This document shows, in pieces, positions 1-9,951 of a DNA stretch of 62,000 nt (the first letter of the stretch is position 1; every line of letters begins with the position of its first letter). Below the pieces are notes generated by a model. That model worked only from the letters and a program-made list of their open reading frames with translations, ran no database searches and was not told the DNA's origin. The DNA lies in NCBI RefSeq assembly GCF_001949145.1, contig NW_019091364.1, forward strand, positions 3,142,021-3,204,020. Reading direction: 5' to 3'. Position numbers and translations under genes: made by a program. Source of the DNA: Acanthaster planci. Its lineage: Eukaryota > Echinodermata > Asteroidea > Valvatida > Acanthasteridae.

Positions 1-1088
1 GCACACAGTGTTCATCAGCCAAGTTCAGCCAACATGCACTTACCTCTGAGAAGTCCCCTATTAATCGTCGATTTTTTGTCCGGATAACAGACCACACCGT
101 TGTTCAATCCGAGCAATTATCTTTTTTGGAATATACGGAGGTTGAAAAACCAGAGGGCGATATCCGCATTCTTTGATCCACTTGAAAAACTTTAACCACG
201 CCAAGAAAACATTCTTACATTTTGTTTAGATTTACACGTATTGGTTAGATAGCAACTGGTTCCACAACTATTCTTTCGAAGAGTGAATACATTGTATCTC
301 ATTTAAGATTTATCATAATAAGATGTTATTGTATCGGATGTTCGCACTCAATTGAAAGGAATGAGCACAACTCAACCAACAGAATGAAAGGAACGCAGAA
401 ACCTAGTCTAATAGGTGGAAGTAAACTCAACAAAACTTAATCATTTACACTTCTCCTTTCTGAACACTTGGGCTGGCCGCCAGCGCCGATCGATGCATGC
501 AAAGTAGTAACACAACTTAACACACCAATGTATATCACAGTTAAAACAAACACTATTCACAAGACATAATATGATTACAATATTATAATTTTGCATGTAC
601 TTGAAAATGAAAGAGCATGAATAAAACTCCTTTCTGAGTAACAGATAACATTAACAGGAAGTATTGGCCTACTAGGAAAGCGTCGGTCCAGCTTCTGAAG
701 TACTTCAAATCTCGCTCTAAATCAATGATGTGGTTAACCCTTCTGCCAGGTATTCCATGTGCATAGGAAGTGAAAATCTTCGGGGATTGTTCTGTTACTT
801 TTCGTCAATTGTGATTTGCCCCAGTCTTCAGCTTTACACCGCATGCAATTGCCCAATTTTCTTTAATCAGTGCCTTTGATGTAAAGGTTGCATTCACGTA
901 CTTTATACTTCTCTGAAAACACTTCTATCTCAGCTAGATATTTAATTTGATGTAATGCATTTAGTCAAGGCGTGAGAGAATACATGTACGTAAAATTTTC
1001 CATTGCTCCAAAATAAACAGGAAGAAAAAGAAGCAACTTTAACGGTGCATTTCTTTTGCCTGGGGTGCAACAATATTTTTCTTTTTGT
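1..1088. other. Flank downstream of the vWA gene, nothing recognised
   Basis: AT-rich non-coding sequence with no ORF of note, no recognisable repeat and no splice-consistent exon that I could find. Confidence 0.5.
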
Positions 1089-1136
1089 TTTATTTGTTTG
1101 AGCTTTTAGTATATGTACGATGTTTCTTACTTTATT
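1089..1136 (-). terminator. Candidate polyadenylation signals of the vWA gene
   Basis: Two AATAAA hexamers on the minus strand (1131-1136 and 1089-1094) lie about 400 bases beyond the stop codon and would give a roughly 0.4 kb 3' UTR. The hexamer is common in AT-rich sequence, so this is a suggestion only. Confidence 0.3.
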
Positions 1137-1531
1137 TTTAATCTTTTATCATTTTATCCCGGAAATGATTTTGGAAGGACCTAGAGTAATGAGTAGGGAA
1201 GCAATTATTATACATGCGATGTGCTGCAACTTAAACACTCCAAATCCAAAAACTTGAAATTGCGTCTAATCCAAATCAAATACTTCCACACAACGGGAAA
1301 GGAACTGAAAGGGAAATCAAATTAGCCAAAACATGGCCATTTTAAATTTTTTATCGCTAGGTTTTACAACTCAATTTGTTTTTTAGAGATTATTGGTTTA
1401 GTGTTTGGTTTCGAAACTCATCAAGATTTTTTCTTTTAAGAAAAAAAAATATTCCGTTTCTATTCCTGTACCCATACCGGGCACTCGGGATAATTTAGCC
1501 GTTTTAATACCATTTGCAGCTAACATGCAGT

Positions 1532-1768
1532 CTAGAAGAGGGCAGATTTCGTTGCCAGAGCTGACGTCAGCCAAACGCCGATGTACAACGTATATGCAGT
1601 CTTAACAGCAACGCATCCATTCGCGGGAGGGGCCGTAGCCGGAATTGGCTCGGTGACGTCACCCTCTGTCACCATCAACAAGAACGCGTTGGTCTCCTGC
1701 AGACCCTCTATGGTCAAATAAACCGTGCCGATGGGGGAGCTATCGTCAATGTCATTCCGTCCTGGCGC
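1532..1768 (-). CDS. vWA gene exon 6: end of beta domain and C-terminal tail
   Basis: The acceptor follows tttcaattacag, phase 0. It encodes residues 479-556: an acidic start (APGRNDIDDSS), strand VYLTIEGL, then NAFLLMVTEGDVTEP, a Pro/Ala linker, Asn-Gly, and a hydrophobic tail before TAG at 1532-1534. The tail could be a GPI-anchor signal with cleavage near N528/G529, but a Lys near its end makes that uncertain. A cryptic donor within the last 100 bases leading to a further exon cannot be excluded. Confidence 0.75.
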   Translation of the reverse strand, partial: APGRNDIDDSSPIGTVYLTIEGLQETNAFLLMVTEGDVTEPIPATAPPANGCVAVKTAYTLYIGVWLTSALATKSALF

Positions 1769-4700
1769 CTGTAATTGAAATTATAAAAAAGAGGACATGG
1801 TTAAAGGACGACAGAAATAGCGGCAGGGAAAGGAAGTAACAAAAAGAAACACAACCCCCCTAAAAAAATAAACAAACAAACCAACAAAGAAAAAAATTGA
1901 GGGCAAGAGAAGTGTAAAGTACAGAAACCAAACAAATCTAAAACAAGAACAGCAAACACATAATCAACCTTCTTCTGGACATTATTGAGGTAATAGATGC
2001 AACACAAAAACATCAAATTCAAACACAACATCAAAGATAACCACCACCACAACAAAATCTTTACCGTAACAAATTTACATTAATCAAAGGTGCCAAACTT
2101 AAACTAGCCCCAACAACACATCTCAACGATTACACGCGTGCACAACCCTGACCAGGCACAACTTCGACAGCGACCACAACAGATCAGCCTGAATCGGCAC
2201 TTTTCTCAGCTATACAAAGGGATACAAATCTATGGAGGAAGGGCACCGGAGCAGTTTGAACTGCCCGGGCTAGCACATGTGGCAAATTAACGCTTTCCCG
2301 CATGGCCGGTATGTCCATAGTCAGAGCGCAGCGAATGCTTGCTATACGCATCACCAGTTTCACAATCACAAGCCCCCTTTCTACCCCATGATCATCGCTG
2401 CATTTTTTGCTGATTCCTTCTATGTCCTTCATCCATGCTTTCAACTTGGAATATTAAACTGTATTTTTCTCTGTTTTAGTATTTATGTGCCAAGCGACGA
2501 CCTAAAGCGAAAGCGAAGTCGTTATTCGGCTGGGCAGTTTTGGCACAACGCAGGCCGCGGCACAACGTTAAAACCCCAATTGCTGTGTCTACAAGCAATT
2601 CCTCTCTCTACTTGGCTTGCTGAAAAAATGCGGCAACATTTGTGACCGGAGATACGAGTCGAGCATTTGGACAAACATATTTATGTCAATATTGACGACT
2701 GGCGACGTCACTCCAGGGCCACTATATTTCGCAGAAGTTGCCTATTTCAAAGTTTCAAACATCAAAACCTCAGCAACAATCAAAATTCGCTAACCTCTCG
2801 CTTTTGGACGCCACCGTGGTTCGTCTCTACTGAGAGGTTTCCCTGATTCAAGAATTCCTCGGGTCCGATGAAGACTTCCACCCTGCCCTGCCCCTCCGTT
2901 GCCTCCAGAACGTAGTCGTGAAACGCCTTGTTGGGGTTGGGAGTGGTGATGGAGACGTACATGACCACATTGCCCTGATCAGCTTCGATGGCCAGGGTGA
3001 CTCCTTCCTCGGGGACGGTCCGCTGCAGGAATTGCGTGTCCCCCCGGAGCAGCGTGTTGTTGACCACTGGTCCACGGATAGGGGCCGGATCTGACTTCAA
3101 GAAAATTGATTCAGTTAAATGACAAACATCCCAAACTAGGTATTGGGATAGAAACGAATTTTTCACGATTACAATCTGACATCAGCAATAAAGACACCTG
3201 GAGAGAGAAAGGGAGAAGGGGAAATCGGTGGCCATTTCACAGTGGTGATGGAAATAACGTTTTTAAGGAAATGTGCCTGATTGCAGTTCTTCATATTCCT
3301 ATACACCACCAAACTTATGACAAAAGTGACCGTAACGAACGTTTATGCTTTCCTTCCCAATGAAGACAGTGTTGTTGTTACGTCAGCAATAACAGTAAAA
3401 ATGATAATAATATATTTATAAAGCGCCAATCCACTTCCACCAAATTCATTAAGTCGTAAGCAGTGAAGATATTTGTGACCAAGAGATGTGAATTTAGAGA
3501 GGTTATTATGGGCATCTTTCAGCCAAGTTTCTGTAATAGCCATAACGTCGATCTGGCATCGACGGAAGTTTCTAAAGTATTAGTCGTTTTATTATGCAGA
3601 GAACATGTTAAAGTGCACAAGTTAAACGTGTGATCTTTTATCTGATGATCCTGAGTCCGGGGAATTTCCACATGTTTCTCAACTGTCTGTAAAGTCCCAC
3701 CCTTGAATAATCTTGTTTACCCCTGGTGGTAATACTTATGGAGATACAGTTGTTCATAACCTGTGTTTCCTCCCTTATAGTTCTGCGTCTTCCATCTTGT
3801 TTTCCTTGCTGACGTTTGGCGGTGCCCAGATGTTTTATTTGTGATAAAAAGATGGTGAAATAACATATCTCTGTTGAGGTCTTAAGGCCTTCAATGCTGA
3901 GATTGAGTTGGCTATACAAGCTTATTCATTCCTTGAACTGATAGATAATGACTCATATTTCTGAACAGAAGAGTGAAAGCTAGACGTTCTGTGATAATGG
4001 TCAGGTCCTGCGTTTATCGAAATGTTACCAAAGACTGTTGCATCCAGAGAGCGGTCGTGGCCAGGCACGACATATCATAAATAATCATGTTCTGTCAAAT
4101 CACATGCTGGAAATTTAGCACAAAGCACTTTTGACGACTTTGGTTGAATTGTAAAGGTCTTCAATCGATGAAATAACGGCCATCTGATACCAACTGTCCA
4201 GAACAGGTTGGTCGGTCTGGCATGAACACAGGTGCATGAGACCTGTAGAGAGTTTGCTAAGGAAATCTCACAGCTGATGGAACAAGCTTCTTGGGCAATA
4301 ATCCAGACGACCAAAATTATTTGTATATATTTCGAGTGATTCATTATTGGTTCTTGTATCCACGTAAAATTGTCCCATACAGTCATGCGTATAGCACAAT
4401 GTGTAAGGCTATAATGAAGGGGTTGTATTCAGGTTCTGCGAAGCAGGTCACAAATCTCACGAATCCACTTCATAAATCAGTTAAAAATACACACCCACCA
4501 GGACGACAGAACATCAAAAATAAAGTAGCAGACAGAAGAATCAGGATGGTAAGAAAAGGAGAAGATAAAACTGGACGAAAATTGTTTCGACAAGAGGTCT
4601 AAAAAAAAGTGCTGGCGGCCATTGCAAACAGCGCCCACAGAAAGAGAAACACTGTTTGGTTAAGGTTCTGTTCATGTTCGGACCTGGGGTAGTATTTTTG

Positions 4701-7700
4701 AAAGTATTTTCTGACTGAACTGTTTGCGTGTGCCGAACAAAGGATCAAGCAGAGACAAGGAGACTTAAGACGGAAAACAGCAGACAGTTTGGCACAGTTT
4801 GGAGCCCTGGTAGCTGTAACCGTAAAGATTCTTCCCGAAACGACACCATACGTTTGCATCTAAGTGCTTTCCTTACTGCCAAGCTAAGACCTGAGGTAAA
4901 ACATGGACTTGCTGTATTGATCAACAAGTGTGGCACACGAAAAAACAATAACCTTCCCAGATCCTCCGATTTAAATATGATTTTACATTCACCCTAGGGG
5001 ATAGGGTTAAATACAAGACCAAAAGAGACTAACGAGACTAAAGAGACTAACCATTGCATGTTTTCTCTTCAAGAGAGGCAACGATGTTGTCAATGGCGTC
5101 AAAATTGCTGACGTGAAACACGTAGGTGTCGTTTGGCTTGTTAGCGATGGCATTCAGCTCTTCCATGTTCACATTGTTGGTCACCCCGATGGCGAATACA
5201 GCGATGCCCTTCTCTCGGGCCCGGTCTGCCGGTACAGCGACGGCTGCAGGCCCCTGTGACCGGCCATCTGTGATGACGACTGCTGCGCGGGATACCGCAT
5301 TGAGGTCAGGTCGTGCTCCGTTCTCTACAAGAAAGGCCTGACTTGCCGTGACATTTAGAGCGGCAACAGTCTGCGTACCACCACCGATGTACTGAATGTT
5401 TCCAATTGCCTGCTGTAAAAGTGTTTTGTTTGAGTAAGTGTTCAGGTGGAACTCAATTGTAACACTACTGGAATACTGAATGACTCCAACGCGGGTCCGG
5501 TCAGCGCCGATATCGAAGGCGTCCACGACATGCGAAACAAAGTTCTTGGTCTTTTCGAAGTTCTCAGACTTCACGCTCCCTGAGTTGTCCAACACGAAGA
5601 CAAGGTCTATTTGTTTGACATCACACCCTTCGGGGAAAAATAGCAAGAAAATCTATCACGTAAAAACTACACATGCAAATGCAACCAAATCGACCCCAGC
5701 CAGTGACTTAACGGGGTGGGAGGGGGTCGCTTTCTGCGGGGGGGGGCTTAGTGGGTTCGGTTACAGTTCTAAAACTTACTGTCAGCAGAGCCTTTCCTTT
5801 TTTAGTATCTGAGCGGGGGCACGGGGGAAGGGCACAGGGCACACTCGACCGAAGGGGCTGTTTCCCCCTCCCTAATTAGGCCACCTGACCCCGCCAAAAC
5901 AAGCTGCGCTTGCCATCCAATCAACAGACCAACATACCAGACACTTAGGTTCAGACTAACCAACAACCTCTAAGTGTAAAGGGTGACCAACCAACTAATT
6001 TGACTACGTTCTTTTAGAAACTTTTACAGCTTTGAGGCTCACAAATAGGACACAGGTGATTTTTAACAATTGCACTGACGTTTAATATGTTCTGACAACT
6101 TTCCCTACCAAATCATGCCTTCCATAAAAAAAAACCAATAAAAATACACCCCCCCCAAAAAACCCAAAACATACCAAATTTTGTTCTACTGTGTTATTGC
6201 TTCTAGCCCTCAAGAACTACAAGTTAAAGTCAGTCTACAATATATTCATACATTTTTCTATGTGTTACCTTCACTTTCGAGTCCTTCCACTTTGCTGATG
6301 AAATTTTCAACAGTATCCGACGGTTGATCGTGATATCTATTCCTCCAAAGCTCGGCCTGAGAGGTCAGTACCTGTTAGCACATGGGAGGTTAAAGTGTCT
6401 GGCATGTATGACAGTGATATTACTAAGTGCTAGTAAAGATGGGCAAGTGGAATTATTTGGTCCAATTTGATTTAGTTGTTCTTTCGTCCCTTCCGCATTC
6501 ATTGGAAATAAGTCTCGTTTTGATGGGCCTTTTTTCTCAAACACAGTTTCTCTGCAACTTTGTAATCTTCTTTAATGCATGTGTGAAACCTCATTTACAT
6601 TCATATTTGTTGAAATGCGTTAAAAGTGAATTTTTTAAACTTAAAAAATTATCCATGCATTCCTTGATAATTGAAGGCGCTGTTGTCGTGATGTCATCTA
6701 GGAAAGACATAGTTCAGTGCATAGGTTTTTCTTTTCAAATTGAACCAAGAATTTACTTACTAAAATGTTTCTGACAATGGGTTAAGGCTTCCTTATTGCT
6801 CCATGCTCATAAACAGAAATCTTCAACGAAGACAACATTTAATGCATAAAAATCTGAGGACATACAACCTTGTTTGTGTACAAACAAATTTAACAATGAG
6901 GCTTTCCTCCTGGGATGACATCACAATTTTGCTCAGGAATATGGAAATATTGCTTAGCATAAAAACCAAAAAGATAGTAAAACACCCTTTGAAATAGTGA
7001 TCTATACAAAATTAATTATGAGGTCGACTGAGACACAAAAGTGTATGCTGAAGGTTTGTATTAAAACAAATTGATTGCAACTACCCTTTAAATTTGAAGT
7101 AGTTCAGATTTTCCCTCAGAAAAGCTTTTTTCTTAAAAATTACATCTTCAAAACTTACTTGAGGGACATTTGGTTGTAGACTGTGAAAGTACAGTCGAGC
7201 AGCGAGTGCCGAATACAGCGGTCTTCGGCAATACTCCCACGTGGTTCGGCTCCAGTTGATGTCCATCAGTGTTTTGATGTCATCAAAGACAGATGCGTAT
7301 CGCGGGTTGTTGTACATGGCTACGGTGGCATCGTACGCGTAGCGGTCCACTCGCCAGATTCCCCCGTGGTAGCTGTGGTCAGAGTAAGTGAACGCCTCGG
7401 TGCCGTCGGTGGTTTCCACCCAAGCGATGCGCCGGATGAATCTGTTGTCTGCCCGCAGGTCGCTGTTGACCCCGACCAGGCGGTTGATCTGTCCCACCGT
7501 GGCTTCCACTACAGCCGTACCAAATGATTCAGGAATCGTCGTAAGGTCTGTTCCCTGGGAACGAGTCGGCTGAGTAAACAGGGCGATGACGATTGTCGCA
7601 ACAATGAGACCTAGGTAGGAGTTATACAGTAAGGTAGGATTCTGTGTGACAGCGTATATTTTAGTTTGGCAGAGACAGAGTGTAAACGCCTGTTTTTAAA

Positions 7701-9951
7701 CTTAATTAATGCTTAGTGTCATCATTAGTAGAACGGCGTTTTGATGTTTCGGTATCGTCAACCATTTGTCTGCTTGAAGATAGTTGCGACCGTGTCTACA
7801 GATCTTTTTCACCCACGTGACTGGATTGAGCTAAATGTAAACAACACTACCACGTGTGGACCGCCTTGGCCACGGTTCCTACCGGGAGTTTCAACCACGT
7901 GCAAGTGCACGTTCGAACAGTACATGCTTGGCTAATTTATCTTTAACAGGTAGATTACTATCGAAACACTATGCACGTACTACCATCACAACACATAGAG
8001 GCCCTGCACGATTGTGACATCACAGCAAAAAGGTCTACACCGCGCGTAATGCGGTAGCGAGGTGCATGTGGTATAATACAGTAGTATTCCCTCAGCTGGG
8101 TTAGCTGATGAATTGTTGAAAGATTTAATAGGTAATTAGGATGTTATTGACCACCCATGAATCGTAAGACGATCACGATTTAATCAGGTGCTGTATAAAA
8201 TATATAAGGGAAACGTCGCAAAACCCGATCGTGTAGACTGACAAACAAACTGAAACAAACGGCGCTCTAAAAGGTCTGATTCGTCAGTTGGCATTAGAGG
8301 CTCGTTTGAAGCATCAGAAATCTGAACCAGTGTTAACTTTATGACGTTGGAGCTGAGTGGATGCTGCATATTCCGAGAAAGGCAGTATTCTAGGATATTG
8401 GTTTCAAATCTCGATTTCGAACGTTTTAAATTGTGCCCGAATTCGGCGTCCGCGTCCGGGACATGCATGGCTCCATGTATCCACTTCAGCTGCTGGAGAC
8501 TGTGCTATAAACAACACCTGCACAACAATCCCCATCATTGGATTGGTTGGTCGCTGATTACATGTCACTGATTTATTAGATCTATTCAACGATACCCGTT
8601 GGTTAGAACTTCTTTTGACTGGTTTATAAGTGGGAAACAATGTAATGACTTGAACCACTTTACAACAGCAGAGTCCTACAGACGGAAGAGAATTTATCTA
8701 GGTCTTATGTAAAACAAAGAAATGAATAGTTCCACATTTTTGCAATGTTAAAAAAAGTAATTCGGTGACACCTCGTCGAATGTCCATCCTCAAAATACTT
8801 GCACGCGCCTCTAGCCGAATTAAAAACGAACGACTGACGACTATCAACGCCAATTATTTTTTTAATAATAAATAAAAATACCGATTATCTATATCGCGCA
8901 CGTATCCACCCAACTGGTTGCTCAAGGCGCATTATTACTATCCATGCACAGTGGGCTCACTACAACTGAACATCTCAGCTCGATCCCTGAGGAGTATACT
9001 AGCTGAAGCTGCCCTATCTGGCGCACATGATTAATATAACCAGATCTTCCGTCACAGGTACTCATTTACTCCTGCGTCTTTGGACACATCGTTTGGAATT
9101 GCCTCCCTCCATTGCTTTTTTTTTTGTTCAAAATGACACCTTGCCTGACAGAATTATTCCGCACGGAGCTGGTAACATACCCCTCTTTTAACCCAAGAAC
9201 GATTTTCCACAATTTCGTCAGTTAGTTTATGAATAGCCGCAACTGCAGGACGGTATAGGCCTACCTTTAATAAGGGGAGTATTTCAATGTCTGTCACCCA
9301 CACATCTATGGAAATTGACCCAGTTGGCATGGAGACTGTACGGGGCCAACCGCTTGCCGTGGGCAAGAAGATCAGGCTATACAGACTCGTGTTTGAGGGC
9401 ATGATGTTTTATTTACACTTGGCAAGGGAACTCAAAACGGCAGGGGGATTTCCGTGATTTGTGAATACACGTCCGCCACTTGGTCGGTGGGCCGTAAGGA
9501 AGCCGCATTCGTTTTTTGATTTCCCCCTCCCCCTCTCCCCACAAACCCCTCACCAAAAGCTGGATCAGCCGCTGGGTAGTTCACAGTGCAAAAACACCCA
9601 TTCTGTAACTACTAACCGCTGATTATCAACGAGGATTTCACAGCAAAATACTAAAGTATCATCGAATTATGTCATATGGGTGCGAAGCTATATAGCTAAA
9701 ACCAAGTCGACAACGTTTACTGAAGTGGGGTGTTTTCCCTTAAATAAAACTAACTCCAAGGCCTAAATTTTGGGCAGTAAGTTTAACATTTTGATTGATT
9801 CTTTTGATCTCGGAAAAACTAAAACAAGGACACAAAAAGCTCTTCGTTTAATTAAACTTGCTAGTTGCCCCAAACGTCCCATCCAAGCTTCTAAGAATGA
9901 AAAAAGTACCTAACACGAAGTGTACTTACCGATGCGTAACGTTACAGGCAT
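1532..9951 (-). CDS. Secreted vWA-domain protein with N-terminal lysozyme-like domain (6 exons, 556 aa)
   Basis: Seen: six exons (9951-9930, 7610-7159, 6356-6269, 5627-5052, 3090-2795, 1768-1532) join with GT-AG borders and intron phases 1,0,1,1,0 into one 557-codon frame including the stop. Residues 1-26 look like a signal peptide (basic start, then hydrophobic LIVATIVIALF). Residues 43-187 form a conserved domain with IAWVETTDG (E73) and YHGGIWRVD. Residues 194-375 are a vWA domain with MIDAS residues D201, S203, S205, T272 and D308. Residues 380-520 look beta-rich. The C-terminal 27 residues are hydrophobic. Known: vWA domains with intact MIDAS bind ligands through a divalent metal, usually outside the cell. 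Inferred: a secreted or surface adhesion or matrix protein; the N-terminal domain could be lysozyme/transglycosylase-like. The exact family name is not known to me. The least certain parts are exon 1 and the C-terminal end. Confidence 0.85.
1769..2794 (-). other. Intron 5 of the vWA gene
   Basis: Bounded by the donor at 2794 and the acceptor at 1769. It contains a strongly purine/pyrimidine-biased stretch around 1800-2060 (A/C-rich on plus). Overlapping ORFs on both strands around 2184-2645 have no recognisable domain. Confidence 0.75.
2795..3090 (-). CDS. vWA gene exon 5: beta-rich post-vWA domain
   Basis: The acceptor follows cttgaagtcag and the donor is gttagc after Glu, phase 0. It encodes residues 380-478, with PIRGPVVNNTLLRGD, GVTLAIEADQGNVVMYVS, NPNKAFHDYVLEA and VEVFIGPEEF. 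Alternating hydrophobic residues and Gly/Asn/Pro turns suggest a small beta-sandwich. I recognise the general pattern as one that follows vWA domains in related invertebrate proteins but cannot name a domain. Confidence 0.8.
3400..3579 (-). mobile_element. LINE endonuclease (APE-type) fragment with SINE/LINE-like tail
   Basis: On the minus strand 3579-3413 reads YFRNFRRCQIDVMAITETWL, then KDAHNNLSKF, GHKYLHCLRL and GGSGLALYK. The I-T-E-T-W-L block and the later GG-x-G-L-A-L-Y block are typical of the apurinic-like endonuclease of non-LTR retrotransposons. The reading then runs into a tail (GGCGCTTTATAAAT, then ATTATTATC) at 3432-3400. The same tail ends the SINE at 26.2 kb. It lies in intron 4 of the vWA gene in the gene's own orientation. 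Only about 55 residues survive, so it is a dead copy. Confidence 0.75.
3580..5051 (-). other. Rest of intron 4 of the vWA gene
   Basis: Intron sequence without a recognisable exon or element; short ORFs here have no known motifs. Confidence 0.6.
5052..5627 (-). CDS. vWA gene exon 4: complete vWA domain, phase 1-1
   Basis: One exon encodes the whole vWA fold, residues 189-379. It starts with CDVKQIDLVFVLDNSGSV (MIDAS D-x-S-x-S), followed by VGVIQYSS, the GGGTQT loop (MIDAS Thr), VVITDGRS (MIDAS Asp), GIAVFAIGV and a C-terminal helix ending in EEKTCN. Cys189 and Cys378 bracket the domain and could form the usual disulfide joining its ends. The donor is gttagt, a weaker but valid GT site. The exon is symmetric (phase 1 on both sides), the classic layout of a shuffled extracellular module. 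Confidence 0.93.
5628..6268 (-). other. Intron 3 of the vWA gene
   Basis: A 641-base intron. Its 5690-5870 part is rich in G runs and 6120-6175 has A and C homopolymers; no element is recognised. Confidence 0.75.
6269..6356 (-). CDS. vWA gene exon 3: end of N-terminal domain
   Basis: An 88-base exon too short to stand out as an ORF. The acceptor follows tgacctctcag and the donor is gtaaca. It encodes AELWRNRYHD, then SDTVENFISKVEGL, and completes the N-terminal domain. Phase 0 entry and phase 1 exit match exons 2 and 4 exactly. The W-x2-R-Y element followed by an amphipathic helix reads as the C-terminal helix of the domain. Confidence 0.85.
6357..7158 (-). other. Intron 2 of the vWA gene
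   Basis: An 802-base intron with donor gtaagt after 7159 and acceptor ctcag before 6356. Nothing else was found. Confidence 0.8.
7159..7610 (-). CDS. vWA gene exon 2: signal peptide core and N-terminal domain
   Basis: The acceptor follows a pyrimidine-rich tract (tcctacctag) and the donor is gtaagt after a Gln codon, phase 0. It encodes residues 8-158: the hydrophobic signal core, a Ser/Thr-rich linker, then the conserved domain with RFIRRIAWVETTDG, YHGGIWRVDRY, NWSRTTWE and PLYSALAARLY. The acidic residue E73 followed by a Gly-Gly-aromatic motif about 17 residues later resembles the spacing of catalytic Glu and GLMQ-type motifs in lytic transglycosylases. That fold assignment is a hypothesis. 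Confidence 0.85.
7611..9929 (-). other. Intron 1 of the vWA gene
   Basis: A 2.3 kb intron between the tiny start exon and exon 2. A first intron of this size is a usual place for enhancers, but I see no specific site. Its extent depends on exon 1 being correct. Confidence 0.6.
9930..9951 (-). CDS. vWA gene exon 1: start codon and first 7 residues
   Basis: The ATG has A at -3. The exon reads MPVTLRI plus one base and ends at a strong donor (gtaagt). The exon 2 frame runs open upstream without any ATG before a stop, so the start must lie in another exon. This exon supplies exactly the one base needed to complete a Gly codon at the exon 2 acceptor, and it turns the exon 2 beginning into a proper signal peptide. 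It is separated from exon 2 by a 2.3 kb intron. The link is inferred from phase and signal-peptide sense, not from a transcript. Confidence 0.65.

Noticed and set aside
2184-2645. Overlapping ORFs in intron 5 of the vWA gene
   Set aside because: Exons 5 and 6 join in phase without them and no motif is visible.
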